45,672 bases of DNA from assembly GCA_017938155.1 (NCBI GenBank), contig JAGBCD010000024.1, positions 1 to 45,672 on the forward strand, in the 5' to 3' direction. This document shows positions 25,687 through 34,006 of this stretch, in pieces. Source of the DNA: Paludibacteraceae bacterium. GTDB taxonomy: Bacteria > Bacteroidota > Bacteroidia > Bacteroidales > Paludibacteraceae. Position 1 is the stretch's first letter. The number at the start of each line of letters is the position of its first letter. Position numbers and translations under genes: made by a program. Below the pieces are notes generated by a model. It was not told where the DNA came from and did no database searches. It saw only the letters and a program-made list of their open reading frames with translations.

Positions 25687-27009
25687 ATGAATATATCATT
25701 TTCTTATAACAATGCACTCACCACTGAAGCATTAACACAATATCAAGCAGCAGTCAAGGCTGCACAAAACGAATTAGTTCAAGGAACGGGTTTAGGAAAT
25801 GACTTTTTAGGATGGTTACATTTGCCCACCGACATACGTTCTCAATTGGACGACATTCAAGCCTGCGCCAATATGCTACGCAGCAAATGTGATATTATCG
25901 TTTGCATAGGTATTGGTGGTTCTTATTTAGGTGCCAAAGCTGTGATTGAAGCATTATCCAGTTCTTTTGCTTGGTTAGAAGGTAACAAACCTGCTATTGT
26001 ATATGCAGGACAAAACATCAGCGAAGACTACCTATATGAATTGCAATCATTACTTCGCGATAAAAAATTTGGAATTATTTCCATCTCCAAATCAGGCACC
26101 ACGACAGAACCTGCATTAGCATTCCGTCTATTAAAGACTCAATTGGAAAAACAATGCGGCGAAGCATTTGCTAAAGAGTGTATCATTTGCATCACAGATG
26201 CCAAACGTGGCGCATTAAGGACTTTGGCTACACAGCAGGGCTACAAAACATTTGTTATTGAAGATAACATTGGAGGACGATTCTCTGTTTTATCTCCAGT
26301 GGGTTTACTTCCTATCGCATGTGCTGGTTTTGATATCTACCAACTCATTGATGGAGCTACCAAGATGATGGAACTATGCGGAATAGATACACCTTTCGAA
26401 CAAAACCCCGCTGCTTTGTATGCTGCTACGAGAAATAAATTATACGCAGATGGAAAGAAAATCGAATTATTAGTTAACTATCATCCAAAACTCCATTTCA
26501 TGAGCGAATGGTGGAAACAATTATATGGAGAATCAGAAGGTAAGGAAAACAAAGGCATCTTCCCTGCATCTGTCGATTTTACTACAGATCTCCATTCGAT
26601 GGGACAATACATCCAAGAAGGTGAAAGACACCTCATGGAGACAGTCATCTCTGTATTAGAACCTCAATATACCCTGCACTTCCCACACGACGAACAAAAC
26701 TTAGATGGTTTGAACTTCTTAGCAGGCAAACGTATTGACCACGTCAACAAGATGGCTGAATTAGGAACCATGATTGCGCACGTTGATGGTGGCGTTCCTA
26801 ACATGAAAATTGAACTTCCACAAATCAATGAATATTACTTAGGACAACTGATTTATTTCTTTGAAATAGCTTGCGGTATTTCAGGATATATGCTACATGT
26901 GAATCCTTTCAATCAACCAGGCGTAGAAGCATACAAGAAAAACATGTTCGCTCTATTAGATAAACCTGGTTATGAAGCAGAATCTGCTGCCATCAAAGCT
27001 AGACTATAA
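25687..27009 (+). CDS. pgi: Glucose-6-phosphate isomerase
   Basis: Pgi interconverts glucose 6-phosphate and fructose 6-phosphate. The protein is 440 residues, the shorter Gram-positive/Bacteroidetes form. Signatures are [34 protein letters not shown] and [16 protein letters not shown]. The C-terminal [15 protein letters not shown] carries the conserved lysine. The gene is complete; it starts 21 bases after gpsA and stops 8 bases before the GH3 gene. Confidence 0.95.
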   Translation: MNISFSYNNALTTEALTQYQAAVKAAQNELVQGTGLGNDFLGWLHLPTDIRSQLDDIQACANMLRSKCDIIVCIGIGGSYLGAKAVIEALSSSFAWLEGNKPAIVYAGQNISEDYLYELQSLLRDKKFGIISISKSGTTTEPALAFRLLKTQLEKQCGEAFAKECIICITDAKRGALRTLATQQGYKTFVIEDNIGGRFSVLSPVGLLPIACAGFDIYQLIDGATKMMELCGIDTPFEQNPAALYAATRNKLYADGKKIELLVNYHPKLHFMSEWWKQLYGESEGKENKGIFPASVDFTTDLHSMGQYIQEGERHLMETVISVLEPQYTLHFPHDEQNLDGLNFLAGKRIDHVNKMAELGTMIAHVDGGVPNMKIELPQINEYYLGQLIYFFEIACGISGYMLHVNPFNQPGVEAYKKNMFALLDKPGYEAESAAIKARL

Positions 27010-27017
27010 TACAAAAT

Positions 27018-28778
27018 ATGTATCCTATGCAATCATTTATAAAACACTATTTATTTCTCCCCATCATGGCCATCATTTCCATGATGGGGATTTCATGCTC
27101 TACAACTCACGAAAAACAAGTCGAAGAAGTACTCAGTCAAATGACAACTCGCCAAAAAGTTGCTCAATTGATTATGGTATCATGCGATAGTTACAATCTT
27201 CCAGCCAAAAGACTCAATCGCGACACATTGGTTCGTGAAGAAGGCATAGGAGGATTGATCATTTTCCATGATAGTTTACCTCGCTCTATTGCTCGACTCA
27301 ATGAATTGCAAAGCATGTCACGCATCCCACTATTAGTAGGTGTAGATGGCGAATGGGGACCCTCTATGCGATATAGCGAATTTCCTTTTTTCCCACGTCA
27401 AATGCAGTTAGGAGCGTTAAGTTCAGATACACTCGTATATCAAATGGGATTGGCCATTGCAGAACAATGCAAAATGGTTAATCTTCATATCAATTTTGCG
27501 CCGGTAGTTGACATCAATACCAATCCTAAAAACCCCGTCATTCATACACGTTCATTTGGAGAAAACAAAGAGCGCGTAACCCAATTTGCGAGTGCATACA
27601 TGCGCGGAATGCAAGATGGAGGTATTTATGCCAGCGCCAAACACTTTCCTGGGCATGGCGACACAGATGTTGATTCACACCGATCATTACCTATTCTCCC
27701 ATTTAGTCGCGAACGTTTAGATTCTTTAGAATTATATCCCTTCAAGTCCATGATTGAGCAAGACGTAGCAATGGTGATGATAGGACACTTATTTATTCCC
27801 TCATTAGACACCATTGTATCAACCCTATCTCACAAGGTAGTAACCAAACTGCTCAAGGAGGAAATGAAGTTCGACGGAATAGTTGTTACCGATGCACTCA
27901 ACATGAAGGGAGTCAGCTCAACACTCCGTCCCAGTGAGGTTACTTTAGCGGCATACAAAGCGGGAGTTGACCTATTGCTTATGCCCAATGAAGTAAAACG
28001 CTCCATAGATTTGATTGTGTCTGCAGTTGAGTCGGGCGAATGTAGTATGGAAGATCTTGATAATCGTGTTCGTAAGATTTTACGACTAAAAGCTAAATTG
28101 GGTATGCTCACAGAGGGGTATAGTGCACTTATTGATTCTACCGATATTGTCAATCGAGTACGCAAACCTGAACATATTGCATTAGCACAAAAATTAGCCG
28201 ACCATTCTATAACAATGGTTGAAAATCGTGGGAATTTAGTACCATTGGACACCAACAAGCGGATCGCATATGTAGCATACAATGCAAAACATATTCCATT
28301 GGTACGTTTCTATGGTGAACTTGACGGCTTGTCTGGATACTGTCCCGAGACGGGAATGATTGATTCAACTACTATCCTATACCAACAGATCAAACAAAGC
28401 AATTACAACATTGACTACTTCAAACTAAACAAAAAGAGTACGCTCAAAGAAATTGCAGAACTTGAGAAGTCGTTGACTTCTTATGATATGATTATTTTAG
28501 CATGTCACGATCCTTACGGACGTCCCAAAGACAATTTAATAGACGAACAACACATGGAAGCATTGGGGCAAATCGTTAAAACGATTCCCACCTTGATGGT
28601 TCAGTTTAGCACACCATATGGCTTGAACAATATTCCTTGGATAAGTGACTTAGGCAGTATCATTATCTCGTATCAAGACAGCGAATCCAATCAATTGGCT
28701 ACATCCAAAGTGCTTACGGGCTTAATCCCTGCATTGGGAGTATTGCCAGTTAGTGCAGCAGGTTATACTGCTCAATAG
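27018..28778 (+). CDS. Glycoside hydrolase family 3 lipoprotein, NagZ-like
   Basis: The protein has 586 residues. A lipoprotein signal (hydrophobic LFLPIMAIISMMGISC) suggests the envelope. The catalytic domain has the NagZ-type loop KHFPGHGDTDVDSH, with the histidine used as acid/base in this branch, and the nucleophile aspartate in VVTDALNMKGV. These support a beta-N-acetylglucosaminidase acting on peptidoglycan fragments. About 200 residues follow the catalytic barrel, as in family members with a C-terminal domain. No beta-lactamase-like domain is fused. An in-frame ATG at 27027 is an alternative start. A strong hairpin lies within the signal-peptide coding region (27059-27089). Confidence 0.87.
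   Translation: MYPMQSFIKHYLFLPIMAIISMMGISCSTTHEKQVEEVLSQMTTRQKVAQLIMVSCDSYNLPAKRLNRDTLVREEGIGGLIIFHDSLPRSIARLNELQSMSRIPLLVGVDGEWGPSMRYSEFPFFPRQMQLGALSSDTLVYQMGLAIAEQCKMVNLHINFAPVVDINTNPKNPVIHTRSFGENKERVTQFASAYMRGMQDGGIYASAKHFPGHGDTDVDSHRSLPILPFSRERLDSLELYPFKSMIEQDVAMVMIGHLFIPSLDTIVSTLSHKVVTKLLKEEMKFDGIVVTDALNMKGVSSTLRPSEVTLAAYKAGVDLLLMPNEVKRSIDLIVSAVESGECSMEDLDNRVRKILRLKAKLGMLTEGYSALIDSTDIVNRVRKPEHIALAQKLADHSITMVENRGNLVPLDTNKRIAYVAYNAKHIPLVRFYGELDGLSGYCPETGMIDSTTILYQQIKQSNYNIDYFKLNKKSTLKEIAELEKSLTSYDMIILACHDPYGRPKDNLIDEQHMEALGQIVKTIPTLMVQFSTPYGLNNIPWISDLGSIIISYQDSESNQLATSKVLTGLIPALGVLPVSAAGYTAQ
27059..27089 (+). promoter_or_regulatory. 11-bp perfect hairpin at the start of the GH3 coding region
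   Basis: CCCCATCATGG (27059-27069) pairs fully with CCATGATGGGG (27079-27089) across a 9-base loop. The stem begins about 40 bases after the ATG. It encodes part of the signal peptide (LPIMAIISMMGI). It is not followed by a T-run, so it is not a standard terminator. It might slow ribosomes or limit read-through from pgi. Confidence 0.5.
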
Positions 28779-28804
28779 TATCAACTACTTTAATCGATCC
28801 AGTC

Positions 28805-29710
28805 ATGTCCGCACATATTTTCAACATCTATATTTGGTTGCTTGATACCATTGCATCTGGCAAGTTGACCAAAGAAGATATAGATCGCAGATGGTATAGT
28901 TGTCGATACAACGATGAGAAAGAAGAAGTTTTTCATATTAGAAAATTTCACCGATACAAGGCTGAGATTCAAGAACTTTTTGACATAGAGATTCGTTGCA
29001 ATAAACATGACGGAAACTATTATTATATTTCCAACTTAGATGACATTAAGTTCGGGACTACTCGCAAATGGTTGTTATCCAATTTTGCGGTCCAGTCTAT
29101 GATCGAACAGTCCAAAGACATAGAGGACTCTGTTTTATTTGAAGACATGCCTGGAGATACGCAATATTTAAGTAGTATAGTCCATGCGATACGCAATACA
29201 CAAAAGATTCAAGTCAAATATCACAATTTCACACGCAATGAAATCTATACATTGTGTTTAGCGCCCTATTGTTTGAAAGTTTTCAAGCAACGTTGGTATG
29301 TTGCAGGAGAGCCCTCTACTCATCAAGGAGAGGCACGCATATATGCCTTGGATCGTATGTCTGATTTGAAAGTGTTAGACGAACATTATAAACGTTTACC
29401 TGATTGGGATGCAAAGAGTTTCTTCAGAGATTTTTATGGAGTCTTTCGTAATGAGTCTCCTGTAGGGGTTCGTATTCGAGTTTCCAAGCGATCTGCTGAT
29501 TATTTGCGCAACCTTCCATTGCATCATTCACAAAAAGAGGTTAAACAAGACGCAAACGGTGTTGAGTTTACTTACTTCGTTGCTCCCACACTTGATTTCA
29601 TTCAGCAGTTGCGCACACATGGATCTGATTTAGAAGTATTAGAACCAGCATATTTGGTTTCCAAATTTGCTGATGAAGCAAAGCGATTAGCACAAATCTA
29701 CAAGATTTAA
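28805..29710 (+). CDS. WYL-domain transcriptional regulator
   Basis: The protein has 301 residues. Residues 1-60 form a helical DNA-binding-like region (SAHIFNIYIWLLDTIASGKLTKEDIDRRW). Residues about 120-210 carry a WYL domain, with IQVKYHNFTRNEIYTLCLAPYCLKVFKQRWYVAGE. A C-terminal WCX-like extension follows. WYL proteins sense small ligands or nucleic acids and regulate defence, DNA repair and other genes. No defence gene is beside it. It is the last gene of the lysS transcript, 26 bases after the GH3 gene. Confidence 0.85.
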   Translation: MSAHIFNIYIWLLDTIASGKLTKEDIDRRWYSCRYNDEKEEVFHIRKFHRYKAEIQELFDIEIRCNKHDGNYYYISNLDDIKFGTTRKWLLSNFAVQSMIEQSKDIEDSVLFEDMPGDTQYLSSIVHAIRNTQKIQVKYHNFTRNEIYTLCLAPYCLKVFKQRWYVAGEPSTHQGEARIYALDRMSDLKVLDEHYKRLPDWDAKSFFRDFYGVFRNESPVGVRIRVSKRSADYLRNLPLHHSQKEVKQDANGVEFTYFVAPTLDFIQQLRTHGSDLEVLEPAYLVSKFADEAKRLAQIYKI

Positions 29711-29799
29711 AAGCATCGTCTCTCTATTGTAGGCATTTGTTCTTTATCTCAAATATATCCTACGGATGACTTATTTCGTATATAAGTTTTCATAAAATA

Positions 29800-29831
29800 T
29801 GCAGCACAACCTTTCATATGGTTGTGCTGCA
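29800..29831. terminator. Hairpin, probable terminator after the WYL gene
   Basis: TGCAGCACAACC (29800-29811) pairs perfectly with 29820-29831 around an 8-base loop. The stem is strong, but the following bases are only weakly T-rich, so termination is likely rather than certain. Confidence 0.6.
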
Positions 29832-29866
29832 CTCGTCTGTTTGCTATAGGGAAAGCGTTCAAAATT

Positions 29867-29953
29867 CATAAGTCATAATTCATAATTCATAATTCTTATC
29901 TCCCCTTTGGGTCGAACGATTATTCGCAGAGCGAATTTACATAATTCATAATT
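29867..29953. repeat. 7-bp tandem repeats (CATAATT units)
   Basis: Four units occupy 29867-29894 (the first is CATAAGT, then three CATAATT), and two more lie at 29940-29953. Between them is a short more GC-rich stretch with an ATTCGC/GCGAAT hairpin. Confidence 0.75.
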
Positions 29954-29968
29954 CCCTACACGGGGCCT

Positions 29969-30003
29969 CCATAACAAACCAAGACTTCGTCTGTTTGTTA
30001 TGG
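29969..30003. repeat. 11-bp inverted repeat
   Basis: CCATAACAAAC (29969-29979) pairs with GTTTGTTATGG (29993-30003). An inner AGAC/GTCT pair extends the hairpin. The right arm (CGTCTGTTTGTTATGGGG) resembles an earlier stretch near 29834 (CGTCTGTTTGCTATAGGG), so part of this spacer was duplicated. Confidence 0.7.
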
Positions 30004-30061
30004 GGAGAAGCGGAGATACGAGTTACTTCAACGATGACAGGGTCATCGGTCTGCGTAATCT

Positions 30062-30091
30062 CGTTACCGAACGCGACGTTACCGAACGCGA
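30062..30091. repeat. 15-bp perfect tandem duplication over the stop codon
   Basis: CGTTACCGAACGCGA occurs at 30062-30076 and again at 30077-30091. On the - strand the second copy encodes the last residues (RVR) and the TAA stop of the NAGPA-like gene. The first copy contains another stop in the same frame. Confidence 0.9.
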
Positions 30092-30831
30092 TACACTGTC
30101 AACCAATTGGTACAATAGTTATGTGTCTTGGGGTGAATAATATGTACTTGTCCTTGTTCATCTCGATAGAATGAATGGTTCCATCCTCTTCCCATGTCCA
30201 TATAAAGGGCATTTTCTACACCAAAATCCACAAGCATATTTAGGAAATCTTGGTATGGCACTTTTTCTTTGCTTGCTACCACACATACTCTCCCCTCTTT
30301 GATGCACATCGAACGATAGTGATGTTTTTCTTCAAGTTTTTGTATAGTAGGAGTATATATTTTTCCATTTTTTATTACCCAATGTTGAGTAAATGCCATA
30401 CCACCCTCTTTCTGCACCTGCTCCAAAACGGCTTGATTAGGCAAGTTGTATATTCCTTTTTCCTTCCCATGTGCAGCAAATAGGGCATAATGTTCATCAT
30501 ACTCATAGCCATCATACAACACATTATTTGAAATATGCGGACCTAATATATTCGTATGTTCAAAATAGTCCAAACATTTACCAGTAAATGCAGCTGCTGT
30601 ACATAATATCACATTCTCCATTGTTGTATCTGGCATTTGCCCACAAGCAAGGTCTAATTTACATTCTGTAATATCGTAAATTATCAAATCATTGGTAGTA
30701 GTGATTATCATTGGATCGTTTTTCGCTCTATTCGTATTATTCATTGCATATAACTGTGTAGGTAGAATCAACATGAATATGATAAGAATCAAAACATTAG
30801 TATTTCTCATAACTATTATTTGATTTTTCAT
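30079..30831 (-). CDS. Exported protein, probable divergent NAGPA-like (phosphodiester glycosidase) domain
   Basis: The protein has 250 residues with a signal peptide (hydrophobic VLILIIFMLILPTQLYA). Segments like CTAAAFTG, GGMAFTQHWVIKNGKI, HYRSMCIKEGRVCVVAS and VDFGVENALYMDMGRGWN follow the order seen in NAGPA/DUF2233 proteins (phosphodiester glycosidase family). The usual LDGGGS is here MDMGRGWN, so the match is remote and the activity uncertain. The ATG overlaps the glnN stop by one base (TAATG), so it is translationally coupled to glnN. Its last codons lie in a 15-bp duplication. An in-frame ATG at 30810 is an alternative start. Confidence 0.6.
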   Translation of the reverse strand: MKNQIIVMRNTNVLILIIFMLILPTQLYAMNNTNRAKNDPMIITTTNDLIIYDITECKLDLACGQMPDTTMENVILCTAAAFTGKCLDYFEHTNILGPHISNNVLYDGYEYDEHYALFAAHGKEKGIYNLPNQAVLEQVQKEGGMAFTQHWVIKNGKIYTPTIQKLEEKHHYRSMCIKEGRVCVVASKEKVPYQDFLNMLVDFGVENALYMDMGRGWNHSFYRDEQGQVHIIHPKTHNYCTNWLTVYRVR

Positions 30832-33017
30832 TAATGTATAAACAGCAGTTCTCTATATTTAGGTAACGGCCATAGTTGGTCATCTATCACCATCTCCAGA
30901 TCGTCAACATGTTTTCTTATCTCTTCCATCAAAGGTACTACATGGTTATGGAAAGTGATTGCACGTTCTCTTTGATTGTCAATATGGTTAGCTTTTGCTC
31001 TTTCTTTATTCATCATTTCCACTCCTGCTACAATAGCACTAGCATGATTTTCAATGCGTTTGACAAGAAGTATATCTTGTTGATTCAATGTTTCTGCTTC
31101 AAGAGCATCAAACACTTGCTTTACGCTCAACACATTTTGTAGCAGAATGGTTTGATATCTTTTTGCCGCAGGGATTACATGGTTGATAACCAAATCTCCC
31201 AAAACTCGTGATTCGATTTGCAGTTTCATGGAATAGTTTTCCCATTTCACTTCACAGCGAGAATTCAGTTCCGCCTCATTAAGGACACCAGTAGAACTAA
31301 ACATTTTTACACTCTTTTCGTTTAGGTATTGGTCAATCATTAGAGGTACACTGGTTTCCGTATCAAGGGCACGTCTTTTTGCTTCTTCTTGCCATTCTTC
31401 ACTATATCCATTTCCATCAAAGCGAATATCCTTACATTCTTTAAGGTACTTTTTGATTATGCTAAATAATGCTCTTTCTTTGGCTTCTCCTTTGGCTATG
31501 AGAGCATCGACTTCATCTCTAAACATGTTTAGTTGTTCTGCAACTGCGGCATTCAGTGCCAAAATTGATGCACCACAATTAGCGGACGAACCTACGGCAC
31601 GAAACTCAAAACGATTTCCTGTAAAGGCAAAAGGTGAAGTACGATTACGGTCCGTATTATCCAAAAGTATCTCAGGTATGTTGCCTACACCTAATTTCAT
31701 TTCTTTTTTGGCATTGATAATAATACCCTTCTCTACATCTGCATGTTCTATTTGATCCAATGCATCATTTATTTGTTTTCCCAAAAAGACGGATATGATT
31801 GCAGGAGGAGCTTCATGTCCACCCAAGCGATGAGCATTGGTTGCCGATGCTATAGATGCTTTCAATAGGCCATTATGCCGATGCACCGCCATGAGAACAT
31901 TTACCAAGAATGTAACGAATTGCAAGTTCTGATATGGATTTTTACCTGGGGCTACAAGATTCACTCCTGTATTCGTTCCTAACGACCAGTTGCAGTGTTT
32001 ACCCGAACCATTTACCCCACCAAAAGGTTTTTCGTGGAATAGCACTCTGAAATGATGGTGATGAGCCACTTGTTCCATCAAGGACATTAGGAGTTGGTTG
32101 TGGTCACTACCTAAGTTTGCTTCCTCGTATATAGGGGCCAACTCAAATTGGTTTGGTGCTACTTCGTTATGACGTGTTTTGACAGGTATTCCCAATTTGA
32201 GAGCCTCCTGTTCCAATTCAGTCATGAACGCCAATACTCTTTCTGGCATAGTTCCTAAGTAGTGGTCGTCCAATTGCTGGCTCTTGCTCGCATAGTGTCC
32301 CATTAGGGTGCGACCTGTCATCATCAAGTCAGGTCTTGCATTGTATAAGGCTTCATCCACAAGAAAAAACTCTTGCTCCGACCCCAAATAGGTATATACC
32401 CGTTTTACGTTCTTATCAAAATAATGTGCCACTTCTACAGCTGCTTTACCTACTGCTGTTATTGAACGAAGAAGGGGGGTCTTATAATCCAGAGCCTCAC
32501 CAGTATAGGCAACAAAGATGGTTGGAATACATAGTCTATCCCCGATTACAAAGGCTGGAGAAGATGGATCCCATGCAGAATAACCACGCGCCTCAAACGT
32601 GTTCCGTATCCCCCCATTAGGGAAAGAGGAAGCATCAGGTTCTTGTTGATAAAGCACCGAACCAGAAAACTTCTCCATAGGTGCTCCACTATCATCAAAG
32701 TCAAAAAAAGCATCATGTTTTTCTGCCGTACCTCCCGTGAGCGGTTGAAACCAGTGAGTATAATGAGTAGCTCCTTGCTCCATAGCCCATTTCTTCATAC
32801 CAATGGCTACACTATTGGCTATATCACGACTCAGAGTCTTCTCATTGTCCATCAAGTCAAAAAGTTCTTCTACTATATTGCTGGCTATGTATTCTTTCAT
32901 CTTCTCACGGGTAAATACATTTTGTGAGAAAATAACACTACCACGTTGTGTTGATACTACTTTTTGTGGTTGATGAGCCCATGCTGTTTTCAATGCATCA
33001 AAACGAATATTCGACAT
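30831..33017 (-). CDS. glnN: Glutamine synthetase type III
   Basis: The enzyme makes glutamine from glutamate and ammonia with ATP. It has 728 residues, normal for GSIII. The family signature THYTHWFQPLTGGTAEKHDAF is near the N-terminus. The catalytic core has NQFELAPIYEEANLGSDHN, NGSGKHCNWSLGTNTG and NRFEFRAVGSSANC. I choose the ATG at 33017 (MSNIRFDAL) because this matches the usual N-terminus; an in-frame ATG at 33044 would add nine residues. A promoter lies upstream on the - strand. The stop codon overlaps the start of the NAGPA-like gene. Confidence 0.95.
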   Translation of the reverse strand: MSNIRFDALKTAWAHQPQKVVSTQRGSVIFSQNVFTREKMKEYIASNIVEELFDLMDNEKTLSRDIANSVAIGMKKWAMEQGATHYTHWFQPLTGGTAEKHDAFFDFDDSGAPMEKFSGSVLYQQEPDASSFPNGGIRNTFEARGYSAWDPSSPAFVIGDRLCIPTIFVAYTGEALDYKTPLLRSITAVGKAAVEVAHYFDKNVKRVYTYLGSEQEFFLVDEALYNARPDLMMTGRTLMGHYASKSQQLDDHYLGTMPERVLAFMTELEQEALKLGIPVKTRHNEVAPNQFELAPIYEEANLGSDHNQLLMSLMEQVAHHHHFRVLFHEKPFGGVNGSGKHCNWSLGTNTGVNLVAPGKNPYQNLQFVTFLVNVLMAVHRHNGLLKASIASATNAHRLGGHEAPPAIISVFLGKQINDALDQIEHADVEKGIIINAKKEMKLGVGNIPEILLDNTDRNRTSPFAFTGNRFEFRAVGSSANCGASILALNAAVAEQLNMFRDEVDALIAKGEAKERALFSIIKKYLKECKDIRFDGNGYSEEWQEEAKRRALDTETSVPLMIDQYLNEKSVKMFSSTGVLNEAELNSRCEVKWENYSMKLQIESRVLGDLVINHVIPAAKRYQTILLQNVLSVKQVFDALEAETLNQQDILLVKRIENHASAIVAGVEMMNKERAKANHIDNQRERAITFHNHVVPLMEEIRKHVDDLEMVIDDQLWPLPKYRELLFIH

Positions 33018-33069
33018 ACAATTAACGCTGTTTTTAATTTTCAATCGGGTATTTTACAAAAAATCGCAG

Positions 33070-33100
33070 CAAAATTAGTGCTTTTTTGCCAAACAACCAA
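33070..33100 (-). promoter_or_regulatory. glnN promoter
   Basis: On the - strand, TTG (33100-33098) is followed after 20 bases by TAATTTTG (33077-33070). The transcript would start near 33063, about 46 bases before the chosen glnN ATG. Confidence 0.7.
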
Positions 33101-33225
33101 ATATTTTTAATAAATCAACATCTTTTTGCGATTTTTAATTCACACTTTCATTCCGACAGCAAATCCACGAATCATCTTCTTGATAATCCGTTTAGTTTAT
33201 GTATTATTATGATAGGTATAGTTGA

Positions 33226-33735
33226 TTAGAAATAGTCTATCGGATTCAGATAAAACATTTTCTTATATCCCAGTGGTTCGTTATCTATGCGCCATGGGTA
33301 CGGAATCAAGGTATAGATCGAATAGTGAAGATGTGCAGGTGTACTTACTGCATTGCCCGTATTTCCTACGGTGCCTATTTGTGTTTTATGCCCCACCAAA
33401 GCCAATGGGTGTGTTGTTATCTTATCCAAATGAGCATAATAATGTAAACGCCATTTGGGACCTAATATCAGCACTGTTTTCCCTCCCCTTCCCAATTGTG
33501 TGGTAGATAGGACAATGCCAATAGTTGATGAATTGACCACAGTGCCTTTTTTAGCAAAGACATCCACTCCTTTATGTACAACAGACTTTCCCCACCCTTT
33601 GTGCCAAAACGTATTATGGTTATAATCACCTTGATCGGCCCCTGCCACAGGCATTTGCAGTTTTTGGGGTATTAGCATACCGATTATTAGGATTGCTACC
33701 GGCACTATGAATATTCCGTATATCCAACGCAACAT
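33226..33735 (-). CDS. M23 (LytM-type) metallopeptidase
   Basis: The protein has 169 residues. One N-terminal membrane segment (IYGIFIVPVAILIIGMLI) anchors it or acts as a signal. The peptidase domain has HKGVDVFAKKGT (HxxxD zinc motif), YYAHLDKI, and the final ligand pair in PAHLHYSIY. M23 enzymes cut peptidoglycan cross-bridges. All expected ligands are visible, so it is likely active. The gene follows the MBL-fold gene after a 271-base repeat-bearing gap and may have its own promoter. Confidence 0.88.
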   Translation of the reverse strand: MLRWIYGIFIVPVAILIIGMLIPQKLQMPVAGADQGDYNHNTFWHKGWGKSVVHKGVDVFAKKGTVVNSSTIGIVLSTTQLGRGGKTVLILGPKWRLHYYAHLDKITTHPLALVGHKTQIGTVGNTGNAVSTPAHLHYSIYTLIPYPWRIDNEPLGYKKMFYLNPIDYF

Positions 33736-33780
33736 GTTAGCATATAAAAAACAGGAAAATAAGATGGTGGTAAAATTTTA

Positions 33781-33788
33781 CAAAGGTA
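33781..33788 (-). promoter_or_regulatory. Possible -7 element for the M23 gene
   Basis: TACCTTTG on the - strand (33788-33781) lies 46 bases before the ATG. No TTG occurs at the 20-base spacing used by every other promoter here, so the site is only a candidate. Confidence 0.35.
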
Positions 33789-33820
33789 TAGCAAGGGTAT
33801 AGCAACGATATACAATAATA

Positions 33821-34000
33821 AGACTCGCGGGGATAGTCGCGAATACTAAACCAGTAGCAGGGAAGATATAAAACGGCGAACCACCGCCGTGCACTATACA
33901 GGCAATGGGAAAAGAAGAATGCCCGAATGATATTCGGAGAAATGAACAAACACAAACCGGGCGCAAGAAGACTCGCGGGGATGGCCGCGAGTAGTAAACA
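33821..34000. repeat. Pair of 32-bp direct repeats with internal palindromes
   Basis: Two copies (33821-33852 and 33969-34000) agree at 27 of 32 bases and share the core AGACTCGCGGGGAT. The second copy folds into a perfect 8-bp stem (ACTCGCGG at 33971 with CCGCGAGT at 33985). Both lie in the gap after the MBL-fold gene. A smaller hairpin (ACGGCG/CGCCGT) is between them. Confidence 0.75.
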
Positions 34001-34006
34001 GCCAAA

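Larger units (their letters stand above)
29711..30078. other. Repeat- and hairpin-rich spacer without genes
   Basis: These 368 bases lie between the convergent WYL gene and the NAGPA-like gene. They hold a 12-bp hairpin (29800-29831), short 7-bp tandem repeats, an ATTCGC/GCGAAT hairpin near 29922, an 11-bp hairpin (29969-30003), a CGATGAC/GTCATCG hairpin near 30033, and part of a 15-bp duplication. I see no coding region and no RNA family I recognise. Confidence 0.75.

Noticed and set aside
28805-29710. WYL regulator as a sign of a phage-defence island
   Set aside because: WYL proteins often regulate defence genes, but all neighbours here are metabolic or envelope genes and no nuclease, methylase or toxin-like gene is present.
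29867-29953. Short repeats considered as a CRISPR array
   Set aside because: Units of 7 bp without unique spacers of regular length, and no cas genes nearby. They are simple tandem repeats.
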